Positions 9,506 through 18,518 of a stretch of 64,000 nt of DNA are shown one piece after another. Position 1 is the stretch's first letter, and every line of letters begins with the position of its first letter. The stretch spans positions 186,001 to 250,000 of the forward strand of contig NZ_JAPCWC010000004.1 in the NCBI RefSeq assembly GCF_026420865.1, given 5' to 3'. The notes under the pieces are model-generated. The model made no database searches. It had not been told where the DNA came from and saw only the letters and a list, made by a program, of their open reading frames with translations. The translations under genes were made by a program, and so were the position numbers. The stretch comes from Novosphingobium clariflavum (GTDB lineage Bacteria > Pseudomonadota > Alphaproteobacteria > Sphingomonadales > Sphingomonadaceae).

Positions 9506-9829
9506 TTATGCCCGCAGCACCCCGCGCCAGCCTTCGCGCAAGGAGAGGGTCGAATAGGAACCGTTGTACAGCGCCAGGGTCAGGAAGATCGGCAGCAGCA
9601 CCTGGGCGTATACCAGCGAACGCGAGGCGCCCTCGGCGGTATCGTAGAGCAGGCCGGCCAGCCCGAATCCGACCAGCACCGCCGCCATGTCACCGACGAT
9701 CAGCGCCAGATAGCATTGCAGGCGTCGCCGCTCGAGGGAGGGGGCAACCAGAAGGTCATCGGCTTCGGACCGCTGCCCTGCTTGTTGCGTCACTGAAAAA
9801 GGCGCGTTCACCCGTTCAACACTCCCCAT
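8411..9829 (-). pseudogene. Exopolysaccharide sugar transferase interrupted by in-frame TAA
   Basis: Two pieces in one reading frame, 9829-9509 (107 residues) and 9505-8411 (364 residues), are separated only by a TAA at 9508-9506. Joined, they give ~472 residues, the normal length of a polyprenyl-phosphate glycosylphosphotransferase (WcaJ/GumD/PssY type). These enzymes load the first sugar phosphate of an exopolysaccharide repeat onto undecaprenyl phosphate. The N-terminal piece holds the first two membrane helices; the stop falls just before the third helix ([16 protein letters not shown]). No bases appear missing, so a single substitution explains it. It could be a true loss-of-function allele, a sequencing error, or a gene still read by restart at the adjacent GTG. 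Confidence 0.75.
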
Positions 9830-9952
9830 TGCCGAACCTACGCTGTCCGCTTTGCCAAAGTTCTGCCTCAGCCGCTGCGAACCATGCCCTGTTGCAGCGC
9901 AATACGTATATTACCTTAGTGCCAGGACAGGCAATGGGAAAAGGCCTTAGGG

Positions 9953-11011
9953 CTAAGACGTTCTATTTGTCCGATGTTCAACATCGAGACACGCGATTCT
10001 GGCGATTTCGAGCAATCCGCGTGCAAGAAGAAGTTCTGCGTCCTGACTATTGGCAAGAAGTGTTTGATGCAATGCAACAAGTCGGGCCACCAGACGTTCG
10101 AGTCTCGGGCCGCGCCATATGCGCAATTGCACCGTCAACACCGGCTTATCTTTCCAGAACACGCGCCGCGCGGCCGATTCTGCTTCGAGCAGGGCGCCGA
10201 CATCGCCCCCCCGGCCGAGACGGGCGTTGAGACCGGCAAGCTGCGCGGCTCGCCGCTCGAATGCCAGCAGAAGGCCGACCGGATTGATGCTCATGTCATG
10301 CAAGCGCTTCAGTTCGGGCCCGATCGCGCTGCGTTTGCCCCCCAGCACGGCGTCGACCAGCGGCGCGAAGTCGTCGTCCTCGGTGGAAGCGCCGATGGCG
10401 TCGAGATCGGCCGAAGTGACCGGCCGAGGCGTTTCGGCGCTGGCATCGAGGTAGAGCGCAAGCTTGTTGACTTCCGAACGCGCCAGCCGGGTATCGAGGC
10501 CCGAGGCCCGCGCGATCCGCTCGGCCAGTTCGCCCCCCATCTTGAGACCGGCCCCGTTGGCCATCGTGCGCACCGCGCCGGTGACCGTGCCGAGATCGGG
10601 GGCGTGGAACATCACCGCCAGCCCGTCATTACGCGCGGCCAGCAACTTGGCGGTGCGGGACTTGTCGGTGGCGCCGGTCGAGACGATCACCACAGGATAG
10701 GATTCGACCGGGTTCTCGATAAGGATCTGCACGGCATCGTGCGCCTCGTCGCCTTGCGCGCGGACCCAGATGTGCCGGGCAGTGCCGCCGAACAGCGAAT
10801 TCGAGCGCGCCTCATCGCCCAGCCGGACCGGATCCTTGCGCAGTTCCGCGCCCGCCATCTCGACACGCTCGCCGGGATCGGCGAGCAGCGAAACGATCTT
10901 TTCCGCCGCATCGGTTGCCCCGGCTTCGTCGGGGCCGCAGAAGAAGAAGACCCTGGCCTGCTGCGCAGCGCGCGCCGCCATGCCCGCAAAGTCCTTGCGC
11001 GTGGCCTTCAC
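9953..11011 (-). CDS. holA: DNA polymerase III subunit delta
   Basis: A 352-residue clamp-loader subunit that opens the beta sliding clamp. The family pattern is visible: VFFFCGPDEAGATDAAEKIV near the N-terminus, LADPGERVEM, then the central and C-terminal helical collar (LAFERRAAQLAGLNARLGRG). It is the last gene of the minus-strand run leuS-lptE-holA, 24 bp after lptE, a common alphaproteobacterial order. Length is normal. Confidence 0.92.
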   Translation of the reverse strand: MKATRKDFAGMAARAAQQARVFFFCGPDEAGATDAAEKIVSLLADPGERVEMAGAELRKDPVRLGDEARSNSLFGGTARHIWVRAQGDEAHDAVQILIENPVESYPVVIVSTGATDKSRTAKLLAARNDGLAVMFHAPDLGTVTGAVRTMANGAGLKMGGELAERIARASGLDTRLARSEVNKLALYLDASAETPRPVTSADLDAIGASTEDDDFAPLVDAVLGGKRSAIGPELKRLHDMSINPVGLLLAFERRAAQLAGLNARLGRGGDVGALLEAESAARRVFWKDKPVLTVQLRIWRGPRLERLVARLVALHQTLLANSQDAELLLARGLLEIARIACLDVEHRTNRTS

Positions 11012-11035
11012 GAAAGAGCCGCCATCAGCAGCGCG

Positions 11036-11530
11036 TCATTGCCGCGTATCGCCCCGCAGCCGCAGCGCGACCCCGGTAACGATGCGCGTGGCGACGTCCT
11101 TGGAAAGATTCTCCAGCGCGGTCTGTTCCGCCGCGATCGTCGCATAGTCCGACGAAACGACGTCGATGCCCGCATCCGAAGCCGCCGTCGCATCGAGCAC
11201 GACCTCGCCGGTGGAAGTATCCACCAACTGATAACGCGCGCGCAGGGTCCGGCGTTCGCGCCCGATCGTATCGTCCGAAAGCAGCGCGAAGCCTTCCAGC
11301 TTGTCGTCGAGGCGGACGTCAAGCCGGTACCTCGAGGTGGCGCCCTTGTCGGAGCCGAGCTTGTCGACCAGCGCATTGCGCACCAGCCAGCCGGCCCGCC
11401 CCTCGATCGCGGCGACCTGCACGTCGGCAAGACCGCGCGCGACACTGCCGCTGCCTCCTCCCGCATACATCGGGGTGAGGCCGCAGCCGGAGAGCAGCAG
11501 GGCTCCGAAAAGGACGCTCAGACGCTTCAC
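11036..11530 (-). CDS. lptE: LPS-assembly lipoprotein LptE
   Basis: A 164-residue outer-membrane lipoprotein with a lipoprotein signal peptide ending in the lipobox LLSGC (Cys 16), followed by GLTPMYAGG, typical of alphaproteobacterial LptE. LptE plugs the LptD barrel and assists LPS insertion. Its ATG overlaps the leuS stop by 4 bp and holA follows, so it is translationally coupled in the leuS operon. It complements lptC and lptA elsewhere in the window. Confidence 0.9.
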   Translation of the reverse strand: MKRLSVLFGALLLSGCGLTPMYAGGGSGSVARGLADVQVAAIEGRAGWLVRNALVDKLGSDKGATSRYRLDVRLDDKLEGFALLSDDTIGRERRTLRARYQLVDTSTGEVVLDATAASDAGIDVVSSDYATIAAEQTALENLSKDVATRIVTGVALRLRGDTRQ

Positions 11531-14058
11531 GCGACGAGATTCACCAGACGGTCGGGTACGACGATCACTTTCCTCACCTCGGCGCCATCGAGTGCACGCT
11601 GCACCTTCTCGCTGGCAAGGGCAAGCGCTTCAAGCTCTTCCCTGGACGTACCCTTGGCCACGGTCAGGGTGTCGCGCAGCTTGCCCTTCACCTGGACGGC
11701 CACGGTCACCTCGTCCTCGACCAGCAGCGCCGGATCGACTTCGGGCCATGCAGCCTGCGCCACGAGACCTTCCCCGAAAGTCGCGAAGGCTTCTTCGGCG
11801 AGGTGCGGCATCATCGGCGAGACAAGCAGCAGAACCGTGCGGATCGCGTTCGAACGGCTGGCCGAAGGGGCTGCCTTCTCGACCGTGCCGGTCAGTTCGT
11901 AGATGCGCGCCACGGCCTTGTTGAAGCCCAGCGATTCGATGTCCGAGGCGACCGCGGCCACCGTCTGGTGAACCTTGCGGTCGATCGCCTTGTCTGCGCC
12001 CTCGGCCGAAGCGTCATACTGGGCGAACAGACGCCACAGGCGCTGGACGAAGCGGCCACAGCCCTCGATGCCGGCTTCCGACCAGGGCAGGTCGCGCTCG
12101 GGCGGGCTGTCGGACAGCATGAACCAGCGGATCGCGTCGGCGCCGTACGTCGCGACGATCTCGTCGGGGTCGACGACGTTCTTCTTCGACTTCGACATCT
12201 TGATGACGCGGCCGACCTCGACGGCAGCCCCGTCAGCCTTGAGCGTCGCGCCATCGGAACCGCGCTCGACTTCGCTCGGAGCGAAGTAGATCGGCTGGCC
12301 GTTGACCTCGTTGACGCGCGAATACGTCTCGTGCGTCACCATGCCCTGCGTGAACAGGCTGGCGAAGGGCTCCTTCACCTCGACCTTGCCGATGCGGGCC
12401 AGCGCGCGCGTCCAGAAGCGGGCATAGAGCAAGTGCAGGATCGCATGCTCGATGCCGCCGATGTACTGCTCCACCGGCAGCCATTCGGCGATCTTCGCCG
12501 GATCGAACGGACGATCCTCGGGCTGGCTGGCGAAGCGCAGGAAGTACCACGAGGAATCGACAAAGGTGTCGAGCGTGTCGGTCTCACGGCGGGCGGCGTG
12601 GCCACACTGCGGACAATCGACATGCTTCCAGGTCGGGTGGCGCACCAGCGGATTGCCGGGCGTCGAGAAATCGACGTCTTCGGGCAACGTGACCGGCAGG
12701 TGCTTCTTGGGCACCGGCACCACGCCGCAGACCTCGCAGTGGATGAACGGGATCGGCGTGCCCCAGTAGCGCTGGCGCGAGACGCCCCAGTCGCGCAGGC
12801 GCCACACGGTCTTGCCCTCGCCCCAGCCTTCCGCCTCGGCGCGCGCGATGACCGCGGCCTTGGCGTCCTTCACGGTCATGCCGTTGAGGAAGTCGGAATG
12901 GACGCAGACGCCGTCACCGGCCTCGGATTCGCCTTCGAAGGGCTTGTCGGCATCGGCCTCGCTCGCCGCGACGACGCGCAGGATCGGCAGGCTGTACTTG
13001 GTGGCGAACTCGAAGTCGCGCTGGTCGTGGCCGGGAACCGCCATGACCGCGCCGGTGCCGTAGTCCATCAGCACGAAGTTGGCGATGTAGACCGGCAGAT
13101 CGGCGCCGGTGAACGGATGCCTGGCCTTGATGCCGGTATCGAAACCCAGCTTCTCCGCGGTTTCCAGTTCGGCCGCGGTCGTCCCGCCCTGCTTGCACAG
13201 GGCGATGAAGTCCTCGACCTCGGGACGGCCGACGGCAGCCGCCTGGGCGATCGGGTGATCGGCCGCGACGGCGACAAAGCTGGCGCCGAAGATCGTGTCC
13301 GGACGGGTCGAGTAGACTTCCACCGAACCGATGCCGCCGATTTCTGCGGTCAGGTCGAACTTGAACTGCAGGCCCTGCGACTTGCCGATCCAGTTTTCCT
13401 GCATCGTGCGGACCTTCTCGGGCCACTTGTCGAGGGTGGAGAGGCCTTCCAGCAGTTCGTCGGCAAAGTCGGTGATCTTGAGGAACCACTGGGAGAGCTT
13501 GCGCTTCTCTACCAGCGCGCCCGAGCGCCAGCCGCGCCCGTCGATCACCTGCTCGTTGGCGAGCACGGTCTGGTCGACCGGATCCCAGTTGACCGCCGAT
13601 TCCTTGCGGTAGACCAGGCCGCTTTCATAAAGATCGATGAACAGCGCCTGCTCGTGGCCATAGTATTCCGGCTCGCAGGTGGCGATCTCGCGGCTCCAGT
13701 CCAGCGCGAAGCCGAGACGCTTGAGCTGCGCCTTCATGTTCGCGATGTTCTCGCGCGTCCAGCCGCCCGGGTGCACGCCCTTTTCCATGGCCGCGTTCTC
13801 GGCGGGCATGCCGAAGGCGTCCCAGCCCATCGGGTGGAGCACTTCGTGGCCGGTCATGCGCTTGTAGCGCGCCAGCACGTCGCCCATTGTGTAGTTGCGC
13901 ACGTGGCCGATATGGATGCGCCCCGAGGGATAGGGGAACATCTCAAGCACGAAGCTGCGGGGCTTGGACGAAGTATCGTCGGCCTTGAAGCACTGGGCTT
14001 CGTCCCACGCAGCCTGCCAGCGCGTGTCCGCCTGAGCCGGGTCGAACCGCTCGGTCAT
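11527..14058 (-). CDS. leuS: Leucyl-tRNA synthetase
   Basis: An 843-residue class Ia synthetase. The HIGH motif is at residues 49-52 (within YPSGRIHIGHVRNYTMGD), the CP1 editing domain lies roughly in the 220-420 region (YSTRPDTIFGASFVAVAADH), a zinc-finger-like Cys block (CEVCGVVPV and CPQCGH) is present, and KMSKSKKN is near residue 622. I took the ATG at 14058 (MTERFDP) because the longer frame adds residues outside the family. A hairpin-forming stretch (about 14104-14122) separates it from the upstream DUF3576 gene. No leucine-rich leader peptide is visible upstream. Confidence 0.97.
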   Translation of the reverse strand: MTERFDPAQADTRWQAAWDEAQCFKADDTSSKPRSFVLEMFPYPSGRIHIGHVRNYTMGDVLARYKRMTGHEVLHPMGWDAFGMPAENAAMEKGVHPGGWTRENIANMKAQLKRLGFALDWSREIATCEPEYYGHEQALFIDLYESGLVYRKESAVNWDPVDQTVLANEQVIDGRGWRSGALVEKRKLSQWFLKITDFADELLEGLSTLDKWPEKVRTMQENWIGKSQGLQFKFDLTAEIGGIGSVEVYSTRPDTIFGASFVAVAADHPIAQAAAVGRPEVEDFIALCKQGGTTAAELETAEKLGFDTGIKARHPFTGADLPVYIANFVLMDYGTGAVMAVPGHDQRDFEFATKYSLPILRVVAASEADADKPFEGESEAGDGVCVHSDFLNGMTVKDAKAAVIARAEAEGWGEGKTVWRLRDWGVSRQRYWGTPIPFIHCEVCGVVPVPKKHLPVTLPEDVDFSTPGNPLVRHPTWKHVDCPQCGHAARRETDTLDTFVDSSWYFLRFASQPEDRPFDPAKIAEWLPVEQYIGGIEHAILHLLYARFWTRALARIGKVEVKEPFASLFTQGMVTHETYSRVNEVNGQPIYFAPSEVERGSDGATLKADGAAVEVGRVIKMSKSKKNVVDPDEIVATYGADAIRWFMLSDSPPERDLPWSEAGIEGCGRFVQRLWRLFAQYDASAEGADKAIDRKVHQTVAAVASDIESLGFNKAVARIYELTGTVEKAAPSASRSNAIRTVLLLVSPMMPHLAEEAFATFGEGLVAQAAWPEVDPALLVEDEVTVAVQVKGKLRDTLTVAKGTSREELEALALASEKVQRALDGAEVRKVIVVPDRLVNLVA

Positions 14059-14136
14059 TTCTATCAGGTCTCCTGCGGGCCGATGCCGCCCGCGCAAATG
14101 GACCCGCGGGCCGGACCGGCCCGCAGGAAAAACAAT

Positions 14137-14613
14137 TTAGCCGCCGATGGAATCGCGGCGCAGGTCACGGGCGCGGGTGAGGATGATGTCCTCGAGCTTC
14201 TGCACGGTCGCGGCCTGGACCGGTGCCGGCGCCCAGGCACCGCCCGTCGCGACTTCGCGCTGCGCGGTCACCCGCAGGGCATCGGCGCGCAGGTCCTTGT
14301 CGAGGATCATGACGGTGACCTTGACGCGCTCGTTCGGTTCCTTGGGATTGGTGTACCAGTCGGTGACGATCACGCCGCCGGCGCTATCCGACTGGAGCAG
14401 CGGCATGAACGAGAGCGAATCGAGGCTGGCGCGCCACAGGTAGGAATTGACACCGATGGTGGTCACCATCGAGGGTGCGGACGAGGCAGACTTCGCCTGC
14501 TTCTGCTTCCGGCCGCCACCGCAACCGACCAGCGCAAGCGCCGCCACGGCGCAGAAGCCCGCGGTCGCCAGCGATCGAGCGGTGAAGAGGCCCTTGTCGG
14601 TGCTGCCTGTCAT
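14137..14613 (-). CDS. DUF3576 domain lipoprotein
   Basis: A 158-residue protein with a lipoprotein signal: a hydrophobic stretch ending ALALVGC, followed by glycines and a basic linker. The mature part matches the DUF3576 pattern (TIGVNSYLWRASLDSLSFMP, then VIVTDWYTNPKEPNERVKV). The family is alphaproteobacterial and found beside leuS and lptE, so a role in envelope or LPS assembly is inferred from context only. The ATG at 14613 is preceded by a GGGA-like SD and puts the signal peptide at the N-terminus. Confidence 0.85.
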   Translation of the reverse strand: MTGSTDKGLFTARSLATAGFCAVAALALVGCGGGRKQKQAKSASSAPSMVTTIGVNSYLWRASLDSLSFMPLLQSDSAGGVIVTDWYTNPKEPNERVKVTVMILDKDLRADALRVTAQREVATGGAWAPAPVQAATVQKLEDIILTRARDLRRDSIGG

Positions 14614-14945
14614 TGTCGGTTCCCAGTTCCTGTCTTGGCGTAGAGCGGCCGGACGTTCCGGCGATTTGCCATCCATCGCCTCTATAGCCGCCGTTGCCGG
14701 GGCGGCAAGTGCGGCCGCATCGGCTCGGCACGCTAAACTGCACGCCGGCTAAACGCTGCATGAACACCGACATGCCCCCATGCCGCCCCCGGCGCACGCC
14801 CCCTCTCCCTTGGTCCATCATCCTGTGTTAAGGTAAGGCAGTGATGATGACCACGACTGCCGATCGAGTTTCCAGCCCCTCCCTGCAGAAGGAGGAGATG
14901 CACGTTCTCTCGGCACGGTCACGGAAGGGCATCGAGGGTAGCACG
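14614..14945. other. Divergent intergenic region, no gene seen
   Basis: About 330 bp between the DUF3576 gene and the next plus-strand gene. The 3' third may be coding, because the downstream frame is open from an ATG at 14841 and another at 14898 that follows an AAGGAGG. No clear promoter boxes or long hairpins stand out. Confidence 0.4.
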
Positions 14946-15707
14946 ATGGAAATGCAGCGCACACGCTCGTCGAAAGGCAGCATGAAAGCCGGCATCATGC
15001 TGGCTGGCTGCGTCGGTGTGCTGGCACTGCCCAGCGCAGTCCTGGCCTTTTCCACCTCGTTCAAGGGTATCGGCGGGCGCAACCCGGCGGTCGATTCGCT
15101 CGACCCCGACACCTCGTCGGAAAACCTCTCGCGGGTGATCGCGATGCGCTCGCTGGGCAAGGAACAGCCGTTCCCGTTCACCCCGGCCGGCACGCCCAAT
15201 CGGCCGGACCGTGCCGTTACCGTGGCCGTGCGTGTCGATTCCGAGGCGGCCAAGTCGATCATCGTCGTGCACAACCGCCTGCAAGTGGCGCAAGCGGACA
15301 ATGACGTCGGCCGCCTCAGGATCGCGCCGGCCGCCTTCAACCTCGGCGTCTCGCGCGGTTACCAGAATTTCTCGGCGGACACCGCACAGCAGCAGCCGGT
15401 CGGCCACGGCATCGCCGACGCGCCCGAACTGCGCAAGTTCAGCCTTGCGGCCGGCTCCGCCGACAGGAACGATTCCCGCTTCAGCACCCGCATCTCGATC
15501 GACGAGAAACGGGCCGCCGGGCGCGCCCCGCACACCTTCACGAGCGAGGCAGGCGAAGTTGACCTCGGCGGCGCCTATCGCCTCACCAAGAACATCGATG
15601 TCACCGCCGGCCTGCGCTACTCGCAGGACCGCGAGCGCCTTGTCCCGCTGACCGATGGCAAGCAGGATTCCCAGGCAATCTACGTGGGCACCCAGTTCAA
15701 GTTCTGA
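14946..15707 (+). CDS. Secreted hypothetical protein, possible small outer-membrane barrel
   Basis: A protein of 253 residues from the ATG at 14946 (288 if started at 14841). A signal peptide follows a basic n-region: hydrophobic core AGIMLAGCVGVLALPSAVLA, cleavage near LAFS. The C-terminal ~60 residues look like beta-hairpins (YRLTKNIDVTAGLRYSQDRE) and end in a phenylalanine after YVGTQFKF, the usual BAM signature of outer-membrane proteins. The middle is unassigned. I preferred 14946 because GAGGG lies 8-9 bases before it and it gives a normal signal peptide. Function unknown. Confidence 0.7.
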   Translation: MEMQRTRSSKGSMKAGIMLAGCVGVLALPSAVLAFSTSFKGIGGRNPAVDSLDPDTSSENLSRVIAMRSLGKEQPFPFTPAGTPNRPDRAVTVAVRVDSEAAKSIIVVHNRLQVAQADNDVGRLRIAPAAFNLGVSRGYQNFSADTAQQQPVGHGIADAPELRKFSLAAGSADRNDSRFSTRISIDEKRAAGRAPHTFTSEAGEVDLGGAYRLTKNIDVTAGLRYSQDRERLVPLTDGKQDSQAIYVGTQFKF

Positions 15708-15906
15708 CCCCGTCGCGGCCGGGCGCCAAGAGCCGGCTTGCCGCGCGCCCCTTGGCGCCCGCCGATTGAGCGTCATGCAATCGCGATTGCGCTTGTATCA
15801 ATCATTTCGGCGCAAATTCCGCACCCGGGTGGCAGGCGCCGACTTGCCCTCGTCATGTGCATTTCATAGCCTGCCCCTGGTGGATGCACTAAGCGAAAGG
15901 CTTGAT

Positions 15907-16629
15907 ATGGCGCGTGTTGCGATCGTTACCGGCGGAACCAGGGGTATCGGCGAGGCAATTTCCCTCGCCCTCAAGGAACGTGGACATACCGTAGTTGCAA
16001 ATTACGCCGGCAATGAAGAGAAGGCCAAGGCCTTCACCGAACGCACTGGCATCCCCGCCTACAAATGGGACGTTGGCGATCACGAAGCCGTTCTCGCGGG
16101 CGTAGCCGAAGTGACGGAAACGCACGGCCCGGTCGATATCGTCATCAACAACGCCGGCATCACCCGCGACGGCGTACTGCACCGCATGACGTTCGACGAC
16201 TGGAACGACGTCATGCGGATCAACTTGGGCGGTTGCTTCAACATGGCCAAGGCCACTTTCCCCGGCATGCGCGAGCGCGGCTGGGGCCGCATCGTCAACA
16301 TCGGCTCGATCAACGGCCAGGCCGGCCAGTACGGTCAGGTCAACTATGCCGCGGCGAAGTCCGGCATCCACGGCTTCACCAAGGCTCTCGCCCAGGAAGG
16401 CGCCAAGTACGGCGTCACCGTGAACGCCATCGCGCCCGGCTACATCGATACCGACATGGTCGCTGCGGTGCCGGCACCGGTGCTGGAGAAGATCGTCGCC
16501 AAGATCCCGGTCGGCCGCCTCGGCACCGCATACGAGATCGCCCGCGGCTGCGCCTTCCTCTGCTCCGAGAACGCCGCCTTCGTCACCGGATCGACACTGT
16601 CGATCAACGGCGGGCAGCACATGTACTGA
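15907..16629 (+). CDS. phaB: Acetoacetyl-CoA reductase
   Basis: A 240-residue short-chain dehydrogenase with the NADPH motif TGGTRGIG (8-15), NNAG (81-84) and the catalytic triad Ser134-Tyr147-Lys151 (GSINGQ, NYAAAKSG). The PhaB subfamily is marked by the exact length, the segment WDVGD and the ending NGGQHMY. It makes (R)-3-hydroxybutyryl-CoA for polyhydroxybutyrate. No phaA or phaC is nearby. A GAAAGG lies before the ATG, and a very strong hairpin follows the stop. Confidence 0.93.
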   Translation: MARVAIVTGGTRGIGEAISLALKERGHTVVANYAGNEEKAKAFTERTGIPAYKWDVGDHEAVLAGVAEVTETHGPVDIVINNAGITRDGVLHRMTFDDWNDVMRINLGGCFNMAKATFPGMRERGWGRIVNIGSINGQAGQYGQVNYAAAKSGIHGFTKALAQEGAKYGVTVNAIAPGYIDTDMVAAVPAPVLEKIVAKIPVGRLGTAYEIARGCAFLCSENAAFVTGSTLSINGGQHMY

Positions 16630-16635
16630 GGAAGC

Positions 16636-16670
16636 CGGACCGGCGCGCGCCACCAGCGCGCGCCGGTCCG
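16636..16670. terminator. Bidirectional hairpin between phaB and HIT gene
   Basis: A perfect 15-bp GC stem (16636-16650 with 16656-16670) with a 5-nt loop sits between the convergent stops. There is no T run, but the stability suggests shared termination or transcript-end protection. Confidence 0.7.
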
Positions 16671-16681
16671 CTCCATCCGGC

Positions 16682-17116
16682 TCAGGCTGCCGCGAAGGCC
16701 TGCCCGAGCCATGCGGCCAGTGCGGCCAGATCGTCGCCCTCAAGGGCCACTGCGTGACCAAGGTCAGGCACCTTGGGCCAGCCGCAATCGACGAACTCCC
16801 GCCCCTGCCACTCGCGCGCACCCTCGTAGCGGGGAATCACGTGGAAGTGGACGTGGGGGTCCACCATCATCAGCATCAGGTAATTGAGCCGGGCGTAATC
16901 GACGGCGCCAGCCAGCGCCGCCTCGATCGCAGTGCTCACCCGCTTGAGTTCGGCATGCGCCTCGACCGGCAGGTCGCCAAACGCGGTCGCCTCGGACCTG
17001 GCTGCCAGCACCAGCGAACCCAGCGTCGGCTGGGCCGGGCGGGCCAGCACCAGCCAATGCTCGAACTCGGCCACCAGGCTGGCCGGATAGCCGAACTTCT
17101 CGATCGTCGCGTTCAT
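16682..17116 (-). CDS. HIT family protein
   Basis: A 144-residue histidine-triad protein with HVHFH at residues 88-92 followed by VIPRY. Members hydrolyse or transfer nucleotides (diadenosine polyphosphate hydrolases, nucleotide-sugar transferases). The ATG at 17116 starts the conserved region. It lies 25 bp downstream of the CDP-alcohol phosphotransferase gene on the same strand, so both are probably one operon. A link to nucleotide-activated lipid head groups is possible but unproven. Confidence 0.88.
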   Translation of the reverse strand: MNATIEKFGYPASLVAEFEHWLVLARPAQPTLGSLVLAARSEATAFGDLPVEAHAELKRVSTAIEAALAGAVDYARLNYLMLMMVDPHVHFHVIPRYEGAREWQGREFVDCGWPKVPDLGHAVALEGDDLAALAAWLGQAFAAA

Positions 17117-17141
17117 GATTGCCGTCTCCGTGTCGGGCCGC

Positions 17142-18302
17142 TCAGGCGTCTGCAAGCCAGGAGGTGATCCTGCCGCCGCGCGCCCGCACAATCCATGCCT
17201 GTACCAGCCGTACCGCGTGGATCAGACAGGAAATCGCCGTCCACCAGGCCACCGCGACAAGGCCAAGGTCGGGGCGCGCGAAAACCATCGCCACGAACAG
17301 GATCACCATGTTGGGATTGCGGCGCGCGGTGATCAGCCGGAACTGGCTGTCGAAGCGCTGCCAGACGTGGATGTGCATCGTCCCGTTCTGGCGCATGAAT
17401 ACGCCCTCGATCAGGCGCTGGACGACATAACCGCCCTGGATCGCCCCCTGGACCCACCAGAAGGTCGCCGTGTCATAGGCCAGCCCCCAGGTCCCCAGGC
17501 CGGTCGCCCAGAACCACCACCAGAACGGAGGATGGACGAGGTCCATGCCGTGGTCGAACACGTTGCCCCAGGCCGACGAGGTGATGGTGCAGCGCGCCAG
17601 CTTGCCGTCGACAGTATCGAGCACCATGAACACGAGGCCGAGCGCCATGCCCAGCCAGTAGTGGCCATAGGCAAACAGCACCGTGGCGACGACGCAGAAC
17701 ACGGCGCCCACCGAAGTCACCATGTTCGGCGTGATGTGCAGCTTCGCGCAAATCCGCGTCAGCACCAGCGCCCATTCCGGCCAGAGGTACTTGGTCAGCA
17801 CGTCGGTCACGCCCTTGTAGGCGCCGAAGTAGCTGGCCCGCTCGATCGGACGCACGGTCTCGCCCGTCAGCGCCATCAGGAACGGCGTCTCGCGCTTGCG
17901 CAGTTGCTTGTTCTCGATCGTCGGACCGCTTTCGAACGCAACGACATCGAGCCCGGCCGAATCGATGAGCACCGAACCGGTGCGCATCGCCTGCTCGATT
18001 CGCGCGGCCTGCTCGCCATCGGCAGCATGGGCGAGCGCGGGAACGCCGCCCAGCGTCAGCACCATGCCGGGTTTGGCAGAAATGTGGCGGAACCATGCCG
18101 GGTCCCAGGCGAAGGCCGCGTTCGACAGCACAGCAGGGCCATTGCCGAGACTGCCGGCAGCCGCATCCGCGGTGGCGAAACCGTTCGCGCGGGCAATCCG
18201 CCCGACCCGTTCGGCCATGCTAAGTCCCCATAGTTTCACGGGGTTATCGCCGATCGTGACAACGACCGGCGCGATTTGTGGGGTAGAAGACGTGGAAACC
18301 AT
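17142..18302 (-). CDS. CDP-alcohol phosphotransferase with degenerate N-terminal domain
   Basis: A 386-residue two-part protein. The C-terminal half (about 180-386) has several membrane helices and a perfect CDP-alcohol phosphotransferase signature: Asp229, Asp232-Gly233, Ala236-Arg237, Gly246, Asp250 and Asp254. The N-terminal ~150 residues sit where archaeal DIPPS-type enzymes carry a nucleotidyltransferase domain, but no nucleotide-binding loop is clear, so this domain may be degenerate. The enzyme would move a phospho-alcohol from a CDP donor to an acceptor in the inner membrane. It is divergent from a lipid-kinase gene and near two nucleotidyltransferase-like genes. Phosphatidylinositol-type or sphingolipid head-group synthesis are both possible. 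Confidence 0.85.
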   Translation of the reverse strand: MVSTSSTPQIAPVVVTIGDNPVKLWGLSMAERVGRIARANGFATADAAAGSLGNGPAVLSNAAFAWDPAWFRHISAKPGMVLTLGGVPALAHAADGEQAARIEQAMRTGSVLIDSAGLDVVAFESGPTIENKQLRKRETPFLMALTGETVRPIERASYFGAYKGVTDVLTKYLWPEWALVLTRICAKLHITPNMVTSVGAVFCVVATVLFAYGHYWLGMALGLVFMVLDTVDGKLARCTITSSAWGNVFDHGMDLVHPPFWWWFWATGLGTWGLAYDTATFWWVQGAIQGGYVVQRLIEGVFMRQNGTMHIHVWQRFDSQFRLITARRNPNMVILFVAMVFARPDLGLVAVAWWTAISCLIHAVRLVQAWIVRARGGRITSWLADA

Positions 18303-18518
18303 GTCGCTGGCGTTAGTCTTTAAGCGGTGATTTGGGAATGCGCTAATGCGCCCCGCGCTTCCGGCCCGGCTTTCGCGACCTGCCAGATGCTTGCAGGAAA
18401 TGCGCAACGAGTTGCTTCGATTTCAACTCCTCATAAAACCGCCATGGAACTGTAACTTGAATGTGTCATGGAATGTTTCTTGTTGATTTCCGGGGCAGGC
18501 AGCACTACATAGGGCCCC

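Noticed and set aside
14059..14136. Leucine attenuator upstream of leuS
   Set aside because: No Leu-rich frame is visible in the short gap; only a GC-rich palindrome.
11803..14643. A ~950-residue plus-strand open frame opposite leuS
   Set aside because: It mirrors leuS and the DUF3576 gene and shows no domain pattern, which is typical of GC-rich shadow frames.
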